A stretch of DNA of 64,000 nt. Source: Caenispirillum salinarum AK4 (GTDB lineage: Bacteria > Pseudomonadota > Alphaproteobacteria > Rhodospirillales > Rhodospirillaceae). Each line of letters starts with the position of its first letter. The stretch's first letter is position 1. Location of the stretch: positions 248,001-312,000 of the forward strand of contig NZ_ANHY01000004.1 of NCBI RefSeq assembly GCF_000315795.1, given 5' to 3'. The notes beneath the pieces are model-generated. The model worked only from the letters and a program-made list of their open reading frames with translations. It made no database searches and was not told where the DNA came from. Positions 34,693 through 45,052 of this stretch are shown here, piece by piece. The position numbers were made by a program, and so were the translations under genes.

Positions 34693-35790
34693 ATGAAGAA
34701 GCTTGCCGTCGTTCTTTTCAACCTGGGCGGTCCCGACAGCCCGGAGGCCATCCGGCCGTTCCTGTTCAACCTGTTCAACGACCCGGCCATCATCGGCGCG
34801 CCGAAGCCCGTTCGCTGGGCGCTGGCGCAGGTCATAAGCCGCCGCCGGGCGCCGGTGGCGCGGGAAATCTACGCCAACCTGGACGGCCGCTCGCCCCTGC
34901 TGCCCCACACGCAGGACCAGGCGACGGCCCTTCAGGCGGCGTTGAAGGGCGCGGCCGACGAGGTGGGCGTCTTCATCGCCATGCGCTACTGGCATCCGTT
35001 GACGGCCGAGACGGTCAAACGGGTGAAAGATTTCGGGGCCGAAAAGGTCGTCCTGCTGCCGCTCTACCCGCAGTATTCCTCCACCACGTCGGGCTCCTCC
35101 ATCGGGGAATGGACGCGGGAGGCCGCCCGGCAGGGGCTGACGGCCGATACGGTATCGGTCTGCTGCTACCCCACCGACCCCGGCTTCGTGCGCGCCCAGG
35201 CGGCCCTGCTGGCCGAGACGCTGGATGCGCTGGAGGCCGAGCGGGGCGATCTTCCGCCGCCGCGGGTGCTGTTCTCCGCCCACGGCCTGCCCAAGAAGGT
35301 CATCGAGGCCGGCGACCCCTACCAATGGCAGGTGGAGCAGACGTCGGCCGCCGTCGCCGCGCACCTGAACCGCCCGGACCTCGACTGGAAGGTCACCTAC
35401 CAGAGCCGCGTCGGCCCGCTGGAATGGATCGGCCCGGCCACCGACGACGAAATCCAGGCGGCGGGGGCGGAGAAGCGGCCGCTGGTGGTGGTGCCCATCG
35501 CCTTCGTGTCGGAACACTCGGAAACGCTGGTGGAACTGGACATCGAGTATGGCGAACTGGCGGAGCAGAGCGGCGTGCCGCTCTACCGCCGCGTCTCTAC
35601 CGTGCTGTCGGCGCCGCCGTTCATCGAGGGGCTGGCCGGGCTGGTCCGCCAGGCGGCGGCCTCCGGCGACACCCCCGTCAGCGAGAAGGGCGGCCGGCTG
35701 TGCCCGGGGACCTGCGGCCGCTGCCCCAACCGCACGTCCGCCCATGCTCACGGCGAGGCCGCCGTCGCGCCGGCGCAGGCCGCCCTTTAA
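34693..35790 (+). CDS. hemH: Ferrochelatase with C-terminal cysteines
   Basis: The protein has 365 residues. LFNLGGPDSPEAIRPFLFNLF, VLLPLYPQYSSTTSGSS, LFSAHGLPKKVIEAGDPY (catalytic His) and AFVSEHSETLVELD (catalytic His and Glu) are complete. It inserts Fe2+ into protoporphyrin IX. Near the C-terminus C337, C341 and C344 (CPGTCGRC) suggest a 2Fe-2S cluster, as known for Caulobacter and animal ferrochelatases. The human C196 position is a Ser, so the fourth ligand is unclear. It is placed between hemE and hemJ. Confidence 0.93.
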   Translation: MKKLAVVLFNLGGPDSPEAIRPFLFNLFNDPAIIGAPKPVRWALAQVISRRRAPVAREIYANLDGRSPLLPHTQDQATALQAALKGAADEVGVFIAMRYWHPLTAETVKRVKDFGAEKVVLLPLYPQYSSTTSGSSIGEWTREAARQGLTADTVSVCCYPTDPGFVRAQAALLAETLDALEAERGDLPPPRVLFSAHGLPKKVIEAGDPYQWQVEQTSAAVAAHLNRPDLDWKVTYQSRVGPLEWIGPATDDEIQAAGAEKRPLVVVPIAFVSEHSETLVELDIEYGELAEQSGVPLYRRVSTVLSAPPFIEGLAGLVRQAAASGDTPVSEKGGRLCPGTCGRCPNRTSAHAHGEAAVAPAQAAL

Positions 35791-35824
35791 ACCACCCGGA
35801 CCGAGCCGAGGGGAGACATCAACC

Positions 35825-36265
35825 GTGCTGGACTACGGCAGCGAAATCTACAACTGGGTCAAGGTGTTGCACATCATTTCGGTCATCACCTGGATGGCCG
35901 GCCTGTTCTACCTGCCCAGGCTTTACGTCTATCACGCCATGGAGGGGGCGGGGACGCCCACGTCGGAAACCTTCAAGGTCATGGAGCGCCGGCTGCTGAA
36001 GGGGATCATGAACCCTTCCATCATCGTGGTGTTCATCACCGGCCTGCTGCTGATGTTCCCCACCTGGGCGACGGCGGGGTGGATGCACACCAAGCTGCTG
36101 CTGGTGCTGCTGATGGCCGGGATGCACGGCGCCTACGCCAAGTGGCGCAAGGACTTCCTGAATGACACCAACAGCCGCGGCCACAAGTTCTATCGCTGGA
36201 TGAACGAGGTTCCGACGGTTCTGCTGCTGGCCATCATCCCGCTGGTGATCTTCAAGTGGTTCTGA
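35825..36265 (+). CDS. hemJ: Protoporphyrinogen oxidase HemJ
   Basis: The protein has 146 residues from a GTG at 35825 following AGGGGAG. Four membrane helices are seen (VLHIISVITWMAGLFYLPRLYVYH; IMNPSIIVVFITGLLL; TKLLLVLLMAGMHG; PTVLLLAIIPLVIF). The conserved His in VKVLHIISV and RLYVYHA and the basic YAKWRKDF are typical of HemJ. It oxidises protoporphyrinogen IX using heme b and quinone, replacing HemG or HemY. It completes the hem cluster. Confidence 0.92.
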   Translation: MLDYGSEIYNWVKVLHIISVITWMAGLFYLPRLYVYHAMEGAGTPTSETFKVMERRLLKGIMNPSIIVVFITGLLLMFPTWATAGWMHTKLLLVLLMAGMHGAYAKWRKDFLNDTNSRGHKFYRWMNEVPTVLLLAIIPLVIFKWF

Positions 36266-36286
36266 CCTTTGGTGGTCCTTGATGCG

Positions 36287-36325
36287 GACGGGCGGTGCCT
36301 TTCGGGGCTGCCCGTCTTGTTTTTT
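36287..36325 (+). terminator. Intrinsic terminator of the hem cluster
   Basis: GACGGGC at 36287-36293 pairs with GCCCGTC at 36310-36316, with an additional inner GCC/GGC pairing, and is followed by TTGTTTTTT. It lies 22 bases after the hemJ stop. Confidence 0.85.
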
Positions 36326-36399
36326 CTGCTTTCCTGCCCATCTTCCGCTGGCGCGGTGGAACGAACGGAGCCGTTGATTGTTCCGGCTGTAAGATTCGT

Positions 36400-36427
36400 T
36401 TGACTTGCAAACCCGTTTGCGTATGGT
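36400..36427 (+). promoter_or_regulatory. Likely rho promoter
   Basis: TTGACT at 36400-36405 and TATGGT at 36422-36427 are separated by 16 bases, a good housekeeping sigma match. Transcription would begin near 36434, which leaves an untranslated leader of about 210 bases before rho. Confidence 0.65.
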
Positions 36428-36437
36428 GACCTGAAAC

Positions 36438-36458
36438 GCGGGCCCGTCCTGGGCCCGC
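36438..36458 (+). promoter_or_regulatory. Hairpin at the start of the rho leader
   Basis: GCGGGCCC at 36438-36445 and GGGCCCGC at 36451-36458 form a perfect 8-bp stem with a 5-base loop at the predicted 5' end of the rho mRNA. It could stabilise the message or take part in control of the leader. The remaining 180 bases before the start show no further clear structure. Confidence 0.5.
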
Positions 36459-36644
36459 CACAAACGCACCCACCCCACATTCGCGACAATCCGGCCACGG
36501 GCCCGGCGCCGTATCAGCCTTCATCCAGGGCTGACCCCGCTCCATACCGACATATCGCCTGTCGACCGGATCGCCTCGCGCATTCTCCCCCGCCGTTGCC
36601 GCCTAGCCGGTCCCCATTCCCGTTTGATATCGCCTGGAAAGATC

Positions 36645-37901
36645 ATGCACCTTCAGGAGCTGAAGCAGAAATCCCCCGCCGAACTGCTGGCGTTCGCCGA
36701 GGAACTTGAGGTCGAGAACGCCTCGTCCCTGCGCAAGCAGGACATGATGTTCGCCATTCTCAAGCAGCTCGCCGAGAACGACACGCCCATCTACGGTGAT
36801 GGTGTGCTGGAGATTTTGCAGGACGGATTCGGGTTCCTCCGGGCGCCGGAAGCCAACTACCTGCCGGGGCCGGACGACATCTACGTCAGCCCCAGCCAGG
36901 TGCGGCGCTTCGGCCTGCGCACCGGCGACACGGTGGAAGGCCAGATCCGCGCGCCCAAGGACGGCGAGCGCTACTTCGCGCTTCTCAAGGTCAACCAGAT
37001 CAACTTCGAGGCGCCGGAGGCGGTGCGGCACCGCATCAACTTCGACAACCTTACGCCGCTCTACCCCGACCAGAAGCTGAACCTGGAAATCGACGATCCG
37101 ACGAAGAAGGATCGCACCGCGCGCGTCATCGACCTGGTGGCGCCGCTGGGCAAGGGGCAGCGCGCCCTGCTGGTCGCCCCGCCGCGCACCGGCAAGACCG
37201 TGATGCTGCAGAACCTGGCGTCCTCCATCGCCGCCAATCACCCCGAGGTCTACCTGATCGTGCTGCTCATCGACGAGCGGCCGGAGGAAGTGACCGACAT
37301 GGCGCGCAGCGTCAACGGCGAAGTGGTCTCCTCCACCTTCGACGAACCCGCCCAGCGCCACGTCCAGGTGACCGAGATGGTGCTGGAAAAGGCCAAGCGC
37401 CTGGTGGAGCACAAGCGCGACGTCGTTATCCTGCTGGACTCCATCACCCGCCTCGCGCGCGCCTACAACACCGTCGTGCCGTCGTCGGGCAAGGTGCTGA
37501 CGGGTGGTGTGGACGCCAACGCCCTGCAGCGGCCCAAGCGTTTCTTCGGTGCGGCCCGCAACATCGAGGAAGGTGGCTCGCTCACCATTATCGGCACCGC
37601 GCTGATCGAGACCGGCAGCCGCATGGACGAGGTGATCTTCGAGGAGTTCAAGGGCACCGGCAACTCCGAGATCGTCATGGACCGCAAGCTGTCCGACAAG
37701 CGCATCTTCCCGGCCATCAACATCACGGCCTCGGGCACCCGCAAGGAAGAACTGCTGGTCGAGAAGTCCACGCTGTCGAAGATGTGGGTCCTGCGGCGCA
37801 TCCTGTCGCCCATGGGCACCCAGGACGCCATGGAGTTCCTGCTCTCCAAGATCAAGGAGACCAAGAACAACGCCGACTTCTTCGAGAGCATGAATACCTG
37901 A
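36645..37901 (+). CDS. rho: Transcription termination factor Rho
   Basis: The protein has 418 residues, the standard size. The OB-fold RNA-binding domain shows DGFGFLR at 60-66. The P-loop PPRTGKTV is at 179-186, and the secondary-site Q and R loops lie in the ATPase part ([26 protein letters not shown]). It is the hexameric ATP-driven RNA translocase that ends transcription. The ATG at 36645 is preceded by GGAAAG. It has a long leader and its own terminator, so it is transcribed alone. Confidence 0.97.
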   Translation: MHLQELKQKSPAELLAFAEELEVENASSLRKQDMMFAILKQLAENDTPIYGDGVLEILQDGFGFLRAPEANYLPGPDDIYVSPSQVRRFGLRTGDTVEGQIRAPKDGERYFALLKVNQINFEAPEAVRHRINFDNLTPLYPDQKLNLEIDDPTKKDRTARVIDLVAPLGKGQRALLVAPPRTGKTVMLQNLASSIAANHPEVYLIVLLIDERPEEVTDMARSVNGEVVSSTFDEPAQRHVQVTEMVLEKAKRLVEHKRDVVILLDSITRLARAYNTVVPSSGKVLTGGVDANALQRPKRFFGAARNIEEGGSLTIIGTALIETGSRMDEVIFEEFKGTGNSEIVMDRKLSDKRIFPAINITASGTRKEELLVEKSTLSKMWVLRRILSPMGTQDAMEFLLSKIKETKNNADFFESMNT

Positions 37902-37912
37902 TTCCCCCCGCC

Positions 37913-37950
37913 AAGGGCCGCCGCGCGAGACACCGCCGGCGGCCCTTTCC
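37913..37950 (+). terminator. Intrinsic terminator after rho
   Basis: AAGGGCCGCCG at 37913-37923 pairs perfectly (11 bp) with CGGCGGCCCTT at 37937-37947, followed by TCCCTTTCC. It lies 11 bases after the rho stop. Confidence 0.75.
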
Positions 37951-38019
37951 CTTTCCGGGCCGGCGAGCCGGCTCGTTCCGCCCGGGCAACTGTCCTTTGT
38001 TTCTGGCGAGTCGCATCCC

Positions 38020-38463
38020 GTGAAGATCCTTCGCACCCTGTTCGGAAACCTGCGCCACGGCACCATGCACCGGGTGCCCTTCTTCTGGCATATCGCCGGG
38101 CTCTGGGCCGTCGGCGGCGCGGCGGTCATGGCGGTCGTCGTCGGCATGGGCATCAACCAGCCGACCGACGGCATGACGCCGGAACAGGCCGGGCAGGCGG
38201 TGCGCGATGCCCTGGGGCCGGTGGTGCATACGGTTCTGGTGGTCCTGGCGGCTGTGCTGGTCTTCGCCCAGGTCAACATTATGGCCAAGCGCCTGCGCGA
38301 CACGGGATTGCCGGGATGGCTGACGCTGGTGGCCGTGGTGGCGGTGACCGGCCTGGTCTCCGGCTTCATCAGCCCGGCGGCGGGCGGCTTGGTGAACATC
38401 GTCTTCTGGCTGGCGCTGCTGTTCACGCCGCCGGTGGTGTTTGCGCGGCGGAAAAGCGGCTGA
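38020..38463 (+). CDS. DUF805-family membrane protein
   Basis: The protein has 147 residues from a GTG at 38020, preceded by GGCGAG. Three or four membrane helices are visible (IAGLWAVGGAAVMAVVVGMG; VVHTVLVVLAAVLVFAQV; LTLVAVVAVTGLVSGFI; VNIVFWLALLFTPPVVF). The cytoplasmic MAKRLRDTGLPGW is the DUF805 signature. Function is unknown. It follows rho in the same direction and is followed by repeat sequence. Confidence 0.82.
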   Translation: MKILRTLFGNLRHGTMHRVPFFWHIAGLWAVGGAAVMAVVVGMGINQPTDGMTPEQAGQAVRDALGPVVHTVLVVLAAVLVFAQVNIMAKRLRDTGLPGWLTLVAVVAVTGLVSGFISPAAGGLVNIVFWLALLFTPPVVFARRKSG

Positions 38464-38479
38464 GGGTGCGCGAGCGAGG

Positions 38480-38516
38480 CCACCAAGGCACCAAGGACAC
38501 CAAGAGGGTGTGCTGA
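38480..38516. repeat. Partial repeat end ahead of copy 3
   Basis: CCACCAAGGCACCAAGG and then ACACCAAGAGGGTGTGCTGA match the left end of the nested repeat at 43291-43325. It stands alone here without its partner end. Confidence 0.75.
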
Positions 38517-38551
38517 TTGTGGCGGCGGTGCATCATTGGCTGACGGTAGTT

Positions 38552-38789
38552 TTTGAACCACCAAGACACAAAGACACCAAGAAGATGTGCGGGCGGTAAG
38601 GCCGTCGCGCCAACGGACCGACCCGCTTTCCGGCGGCGCCGGAATGATATGTGAGGGAGGCACGGCCTCCCTCACGCTCCCTCGATTGTTATTCATCAAC
38701 ACATCGGGCAGACCGGGAAAGGCTGGCTGACTAAGGAATGATGGCGCGCCTTCGCGCGCTGCCTTGGTGCCTTGGTGTCTTGGTGGTTC
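38552..38789. repeat. Copy 3 of the dispersed intergenic repeat
   Basis: TTTGAACCACCAAGACAC opens the copy and CTTGGTGTCTTGGTGGTTC closes it. It is longer than copies 1 and 2 because of about 50 extra bases (AAGAAGATGTGC...CCCGC) after the left end. The interior GAGGGAGGCACGGCCTCCCTC palindrome and GCGCGCCTTCGCGCGC hairpin are present. It lies between the DUF805 gene and a parS site. Confidence 0.88.
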
Positions 38790-38823
38790 CCTTAAACAAC
38801 CGCCGGCCACCGGAGCCATAACG

Positions 38824-38839
38824 TGTTTCACGTGAAACA
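38824..38839. other. parS site
   Basis: TGTTTCACGTGAAACA is an exact consensus. It lies between repeat copy 3 and the qor terminator, touching the T-run side of that terminator. Confidence 0.92.
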
Positions 38840-38840
38840 C

Positions 38841-38877
38841 AAAAAAGGCCGCCGCTTCATGCCGAAGCGGCGGCCTT
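38841..38877 (-). terminator. Strong intrinsic terminator of qor
   Basis: AAGGCCGCCGCTTC at 38845-38858 pairs perfectly (14 bp) with GAAGCGGCGGCCTT at 38864-38877, loop of 5. On the minus strand it ends in TTTTTT, 20 bases after the qor stop. Confidence 0.9.
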
Positions 38878-38896
38878 ATCCGTCAACGGCTCGGAT

Positions 38897-39871
38897 TTAC
38901 GGCATCAGCACCGTGGAGCCGACGATCTTGCGGGCCTCCAGGTCCTTGTGCGCCTGGACGGCGTCTGTCAGCGGGTAGACGGTGGCCTTCTCGATGGTGA
39001 CGGCACCGGTGCCGATAACCTCGAACACCTCGGTCGCCGACTCGATCAGTTCCGGCCGGGTGCCGCAATAGCCCATGAGCGTCGGGCGGGTCAGGAATAG
39101 CGAGCCTTTGGCGGACAGAATGGCCGGCGAGAAGCTCTCCACCGATCCCGAGGCGTTGCCGAAGCTGACCATCATGCCGCGGCCCTTCAGGCAGTCCAGC
39201 GAGCCCTCCCAGGTGGTCTTGCCGACGCCGTCATAGACGACAGGCACGCCGACGCCGTTGGTGATCTCCTTGACGCGCGCGACGAAATCCTCGGTGGAGT
39301 AGTTGATGACGTGGTCGGCCCCGAGCTTTTTCGCCACCTCGGCCTTCTCGTCGGAGCCGACGGTGGTGATGACTTCCGCGCCGATGTGCTTCAGCCACTG
39401 GATGGCGATCTGCCCCAGCCCGCCGGCGCCGGCGTGGAAGAGGACCTGCTCGCCGGGCTGGACCTTGTAGAGGCGGCGGAGGAGGTATTGCGCCGTCAGG
39501 GCGCGCAGCATGTGGCCACCGATCTGGTCATCCGCCAGGTTCTCCGGCACGCGCACCAGCTTTTCCGCCGGGATCAGCCGCTCGTCGGCATAACCGCCGA
39601 TGGGGCCCGTGGCGTAGAAGACCCGGTCGCCTTCCTCGAATTCCGTCACACCGTCGCCGCGGGCCTCCACCACGCCCAGGCCTTCCAGGCCGATGCCCGA
39701 GGGCAGGTCCACCGGATAAAGGCCAGTGCGGTGGTAGGTGTCGATGAAGTTTACGCCGCAGTGACTCTGGCGCAGAAGAACCTGGCCGGGGCCGGGGGCG
39801 CCGACGTCAACCGTCTCCACCTTCATCACCTCGGGGCCGCCGGTTTCGTGCATGCGGATCTGTGTCGCCAC
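38897..39871 (-). CDS. NADPH:quinone oxidoreductase (zeta-crystallin type)
   Basis: The protein has 324 residues from a GTG at 39871 preceded by GGAGGAAACC. The quinone reductase pattern GVNFIDTYHRTGLYPVDLPSGIGLEGLGVVEA and the NADPH fold VLFHAGAGGLGQIAIQWLKH are present. No zinc-ligand Cys appear, so it is a zinc-free MDR enzyme like E. coli Qor. It reduces quinones with NADPH and may protect against quinone stress. It ends before the parS and repeat at 38.8 kb. Confidence 0.9.
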   Translation of the reverse strand: MATQIRMHETGGPEVMKVETVDVGAPGPGQVLLRQSHCGVNFIDTYHRTGLYPVDLPSGIGLEGLGVVEARGDGVTEFEEGDRVFYATGPIGGYADERLIPAEKLVRVPENLADDQIGGHMLRALTAQYLLRRLYKVQPGEQVLFHAGAGGLGQIAIQWLKHIGAEVITTVGSDEKAEVAKKLGADHVINYSTEDFVARVKEITNGVGVPVVYDGVGKTTWEGSLDCLKGRGMMVSFGNASGSVESFSPAILSAKGSLFLTRPTLMGYCGTRPELIESATEVFEVIGTGAVTIEKATVYPLTDAVQAHKDLEARKIVGSTVLMP

Positions 39872-39915
39872 GGTTTCCTCCAAAAAATGTCGTCAGTTGA
39901 AAATGCGGGGCCTGG

Positions 39916-40383
39916 TCAGGCCGCCGGTTGGGGCAGGGCGGCCCCCTCCAGCAGCAGCAGGCGCTTCTTGGTGTCAACGCCCTCTGACCCCGTATAGCCG
40001 CCTAGCGCCCCGTTGCCGCCGACGATCCGGTGACAGGGGATCAGGATAGGCAGGGGGTTCTTGCCGCAGGCGCCGCCCACGGCACGGGCCGATGTACCCA
40101 GGTCGGCGGCCACATCGCCATAGGTGCGGGTGTGACCATAGGGGATGGACCTCATGGCCTGCCACACCCGGCGCTGGAAGGCGGTGCCGCCGGCCGGGTT
40201 GAGCGGCAGGCTGAAGGCCATGAGGTCGCCGGAGAAATAGGCCTCCAGCTGCCGCCGCGCTTCGGCCAGCAGCGCGGTTTCCTCCTGGTCGGGCACCCAG
40301 CCCCATTCCACGGCGACGATGGCACCGTCGGCCTCGAACAGGGTGATGTCCCCGACCGGGGAATGCAGCGAGATCTGGCTCAT
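39916..40383 (-). CDS. ogt: Methylated-DNA-protein cysteine methyltransferase
   Basis: 155 residues. The alkyl-acceptor motif IPC117HRIV, the helix-turn-helix region FQRRVWQAMRSIPYGHTRTYGDVA and the C-terminal LLLLEGA are all present. It removes O6-methylguanine lesions by self-methylation and is thereby consumed. The short single-domain form corresponds to Ogt rather than Ada. It lies between qor and the YyaL-like gene on the same strand. Confidence 0.93.
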   Translation of the reverse strand: MSQISLHSPVGDITLFEADGAIVAVEWGWVPDQEETALLAEARRQLEAYFSGDLMAFSLPLNPAGGTAFQRRVWQAMRSIPYGHTRTYGDVAADLGTSARAVGGACGKNPLPILIPCHRIVGGNGALGGYTGSEGVDTKKRLLLLEGAALPQPAA

Positions 40384-40433
40384 GGGGTCTCCGCGCGAGG
40401 AAAGGGCCTGGACGGGGCGCCGGGAGCTTGACC

Positions 40434-42470
<2,037 letters not shown>

Positions 42471-42595
42471 GCGGTCTCCCTCTGGGTCGGGCCTGAGACG
42501 TTTGGCGCGGAGCAGACATTGCGCACCCGGTGCGCGTGGCTTACTTTGTGTTGCCATGCCTCTGTTGCAACCGGACGCGGGGAAGGGGGACCCTC

Positions 42596-42859
42596 ATGAA
42601 GATCAGCATCGACATAGACTGCACGCCGGAAGAGGCGCGCACCTTCCTCGGCCTGCCCGACGTGAAGCCCATGCAGGACGCCATGATGCAGGAAATCCAG
42701 AACCGCATGATGAGCAGCCTGAGCGCCATGGAGCCCGAGGCCCTGTTCAAGACCTGGCTGCCCGTCGGCGTCCAGGGCTGGGAGCAGATGCAGAAGGCCT
42801 TCTGGAGCCAGATGAGCCGGGCCGCGCAAGGCGGCTCGTCCTCCAAGAGCAAGGAGTAG
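42596..42859 (+). CDS. DUF6489-family small protein
   Basis: The protein has 87 residues from the ATG at 42596, with a purine-rich GGGGAAGGGGGA upstream. It is mostly helical, with CTPEEARTFLGLPDVKPMQDAMM and LFKTWLPVGVQGWEQMQKAFW as conserved parts. I recognise it as DUF6489, found in Rhodospirillales, with no known function. The amphipathic helices suggest membrane or polyester-granule association, which is speculation. The next gene starts 8 bases later. Confidence 0.78.
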   Translation: MKISIDIDCTPEEARTFLGLPDVKPMQDAMMQEIQNRMMSSLSAMEPEALFKTWLPVGVQGWEQMQKAFWSQMSRAAQGGSSSKSKE

Positions 42860-42866
42860 CGTTTCC

Positions 42867-43253
42867 GTGACCGCCGCCGCCGCCGATCCCGCGCCGTACT
42901 ACCGCGCTCACGTCTTCGCCTGCACCAACGCGCGGCCCGAGGGGCACCCGCGGGGCTCCTGCGCGCGGCGCGGCTCGGAAAAGCTGCGCAACTACATGAA
43001 GGCGCGCGCCAAGGAACTGAAGATCGAGGGCGTGCGCATCAACAACGCCGGCTGCCTCGACCGCTGCGAGCTGGGCCCGGTGATGGTGGTCTACCCGGAG
43101 GGCATCTGGTACGCGGTCCGCACCTTCGCGGACGTGGACGAGATCCTGCAAACCCACCTGATCGACGGCGGCCGGGTGGAGCGCCTGATGCTGCGCCCCG
43201 AGGAGACAGAGCGCGAGCAGATCGCGGGGCGCGTCGGCGAGGCGGCGGAGTAA
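42867..43253 (+). CDS. Thioredoxin-like [2Fe-2S] ferredoxin
   Basis: The protein has 128 residues, starting at a GTG. Four Cys at 19, 32, 63 and 67 (HVFACTN; GSCARRG; NNAGCLDRCELGP) fit the CX12CX30CX3C spacing of thioredoxin-like 2Fe-2S ferredoxins. Such proteins serve in small electron-transfer chains, for example in cobalamin or nitrogenase-related systems. No reductase partner is nearby. It is probably cotranscribed with the DUF6489 gene. Confidence 0.87.
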   Translation: MTAAAADPAPYYRAHVFACTNARPEGHPRGSCARRGSEKLRNYMKARAKELKIEGVRINNAGCLDRCELGPVMVVYPEGIWYAVRTFADVDEILQTHLIDGGRVERLMLRPEETEREQIAGRVGEAAE

Positions 43254-43290
43254 GGTGCAGGGCTCCGGTGGCTTGGTGCGGTTATAGCCA

Positions 43291-43610
43291 CGAAGACGCG
43301 AAGGACACCAAGAGGGTGTGCTGACTTCGGTATCGTGGCGTCAGCGGTGGGCGGTGCTTTTTGAACCACCAAGTCACCAAGACACCAAGACAGCGCGCGA
43401 AGGCGCGCCATCATTCCTTCTGGTGATGCTTGACCCGGTTTCGGGATTGTTATGATTAGGACGCGAGGGAGCGCGAGGGAGGCCGTGCCTCCCTCGCATT
43501 CATATTCCGGCGCAGCCGGAAAGCCTTGGTGTGTTGGAGTTTTAACGGCGCCGGCCACGAAGCCGCAGCACCCCCGTCAGCACACCCGCTTGGTGTCCTT
43601 CGTGTCTTGG
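43291..43610. repeat. Outer inverted repeat enclosing copy 4
   Basis: The left arm GGACACCAAGAGGGTGTGCT (43291-43325 overall) is inverted in the right arm AGCACACCCGCTTGGTGTCC (43576-43610 overall). Repeat copy 4 is nested inside, in reverse orientation. The left arm matches the solitary end at 38480-38516. Confidence 0.8.
43361..43544. repeat. Copy 4 of the dispersed repeat, inverted
   Basis: Relative to copies 1-3 this copy is reversed: the GCGCGCGAAGGCGCGC hairpin lies at the left and the CTCCCTCG palindrome and TTCCGGCGCAGCCGGAA segment at the right. Ends are TTGAACCACCAAG and CTTGGTGTGTTGGAG, the right one more degenerate. The remaining 3' gap (43611-43717) has another solitary end, CTTGGTGTCTTGGTGG at 43658-43686. 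Confidence 0.85.
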
Positions 43611-43717
43611 TGACCGCGCTGCACAGAAGCCGACCGCTGATCCGCGTTCACCCGCTCCCTTGGTGTCTTGGTGTCTTGGTGGTTTAATCCCTGGCAGCAC
43701 AACGCCAGGATAGTTCC

Positions 43718-45052
43718 ATGACACCCACCATCTTCGCCCCCGCCACGGCTCCGGGCCGAGCCGGCGTCGCCATCGTCCGCATCTCCGGGCCGCTGGCCGA
43801 TGCCGCCCTTTCGGCCCTGACGGCAGGCGCGCCTCTGCCTCAGCCGCGAAGGGCCGCGCGGGTCAGGGTGTCGGGCGAGGGCGGCGAGCAGGTGGACGAC
43901 GGCCTGGCGCTGCGCTTTCCCGCCCCTGCCAGCTTCACCGGGGAGGACGTGGTGGAGCTTCACCTCCACGGCAGCCGTGCGGTGATGGAGGCCGTCATGG
44001 CGCTGCTGTCGGCGCAGGAAGGCCTGCGCGTGGCCGAACCCGGGGAGTTCACCCGGCGGGCCTTCGAGAACGGCAAGATGGACCTGACACAGGCCGAGGC
44101 GCTGGCGGACCTCATCGACGCCGAAACGGCGGCCCAGCGGCGGCAGGCCCTGCGGCAGATGGACGGCGCTCTGGCGCGGCTCTATGACGCCTGGCGCGAC
44201 CGGCTGGTGCGGGCGCTGGCGCACCTGGAAGCCTTCATCGATTTTCCCGACGAGGAGTTGCCCCCGGCGGCCGAGCGCGCCATCTGGGGGAGCGTCGAGG
44301 GCCTGACCGCCGAGATGCGGTCGCACCTGGACGACGGCCACCGGGGTGAGCGCCTGCGCGACGGCCTGCACATCGCCATTATCGGCCCGCCCAACGCCGG
44401 CAAGTCGAGCCTGCTGAACGCCCTTGCCCAGCGCGAGGCGGCCATCGTCTCCGACATCGCCGGGACGACGCGCGATGTGGTGGACGTTCACCTGGACCTG
44501 GGTGGCTACCCGGTGGTGCTGGCGGACACGGCGGGCTTGCGCGAGGCGGCGGAGACCATCGAGTCCGAGGGCATCCGCCGTGCGCGGGCTCGGGCGGAGC
44601 AGGCAGACCTGCGGCTGGCGGTGTTCGACGGGGCGGAGTGGCCGGCGGTGGATGACCACACGCTGTCGCTGGTTGACGACTCGGCGCTGGTGGTGGTCAA
44701 CAAGGCGGACCTGGGTGCGGTGCCCGAGGCGCCGGCGGTGAACGGGCAGCCGGCGCTGCCGTTGTCGGTGAAGACCGGGCGCGGGCTGGATACCCTGCTG
44801 GAGCGGCTGACCGCGCTGGTGGCCGATCGGCTTTCGGGCGGTTCGGCGGCGCCGGCGTTGACGCGGGCCCGCCATCGGGCGGCGCTGGCGGAGTGCGTGG
44901 ACGCTCTGGCCCGCGCTCAGGCTGCCGACCTGGCGGAACTGGCGGCCGAAGACCTGCGGCTGGCGGTCCGGGCGCTGGGCCGCATCACCGGTCGGGTCGA
45001 GGTGGATGAGCTTCTCGACGTGATCTTTCGCGATTTCTGTATCGGCAAATGA
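43718..45052 (+). CDS. mnmE: tRNA modification GTPase MnmE
   Basis: 444 residues. [21 protein letters not shown] begins the tetrahydrofolate-binding domain. The GTPase P-loop [23 protein letters not shown] and DTAGLRE motifs are in the middle, and the C-terminal CIGK carries the invariant Cys. With MnmG it makes the cmnm5U modification at the tRNA wobble position. The stop overlaps the first of three ATG codons of mnmG. Confidence 0.96.
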   Translation: MTPTIFAPATAPGRAGVAIVRISGPLADAALSALTAGAPLPQPRRAARVRVSGEGGEQVDDGLALRFPAPASFTGEDVVELHLHGSRAVMEAVMALLSAQEGLRVAEPGEFTRRAFENGKMDLTQAEALADLIDAETAAQRRQALRQMDGALARLYDAWRDRLVRALAHLEAFIDFPDEELPPAAERAIWGSVEGLTAEMRSHLDDGHRGERLRDGLHIAIIGPPNAGKSSLLNALAQREAAIVSDIAGTTRDVVDVHLDLGGYPVVLADTAGLREAAETIESEGIRRARARAEQADLRLAVFDGAEWPAVDDHTLSLVDDSALVVVNKADLGAVPEAPAVNGQPALPLSVKTGRGLDTLLERLTALVADRLSGGSAAPALTRARHRAALAECVDALARAQAADLAELAAEDLRLAVRALGRITGRVEVDELLDVIFRDFCIGK

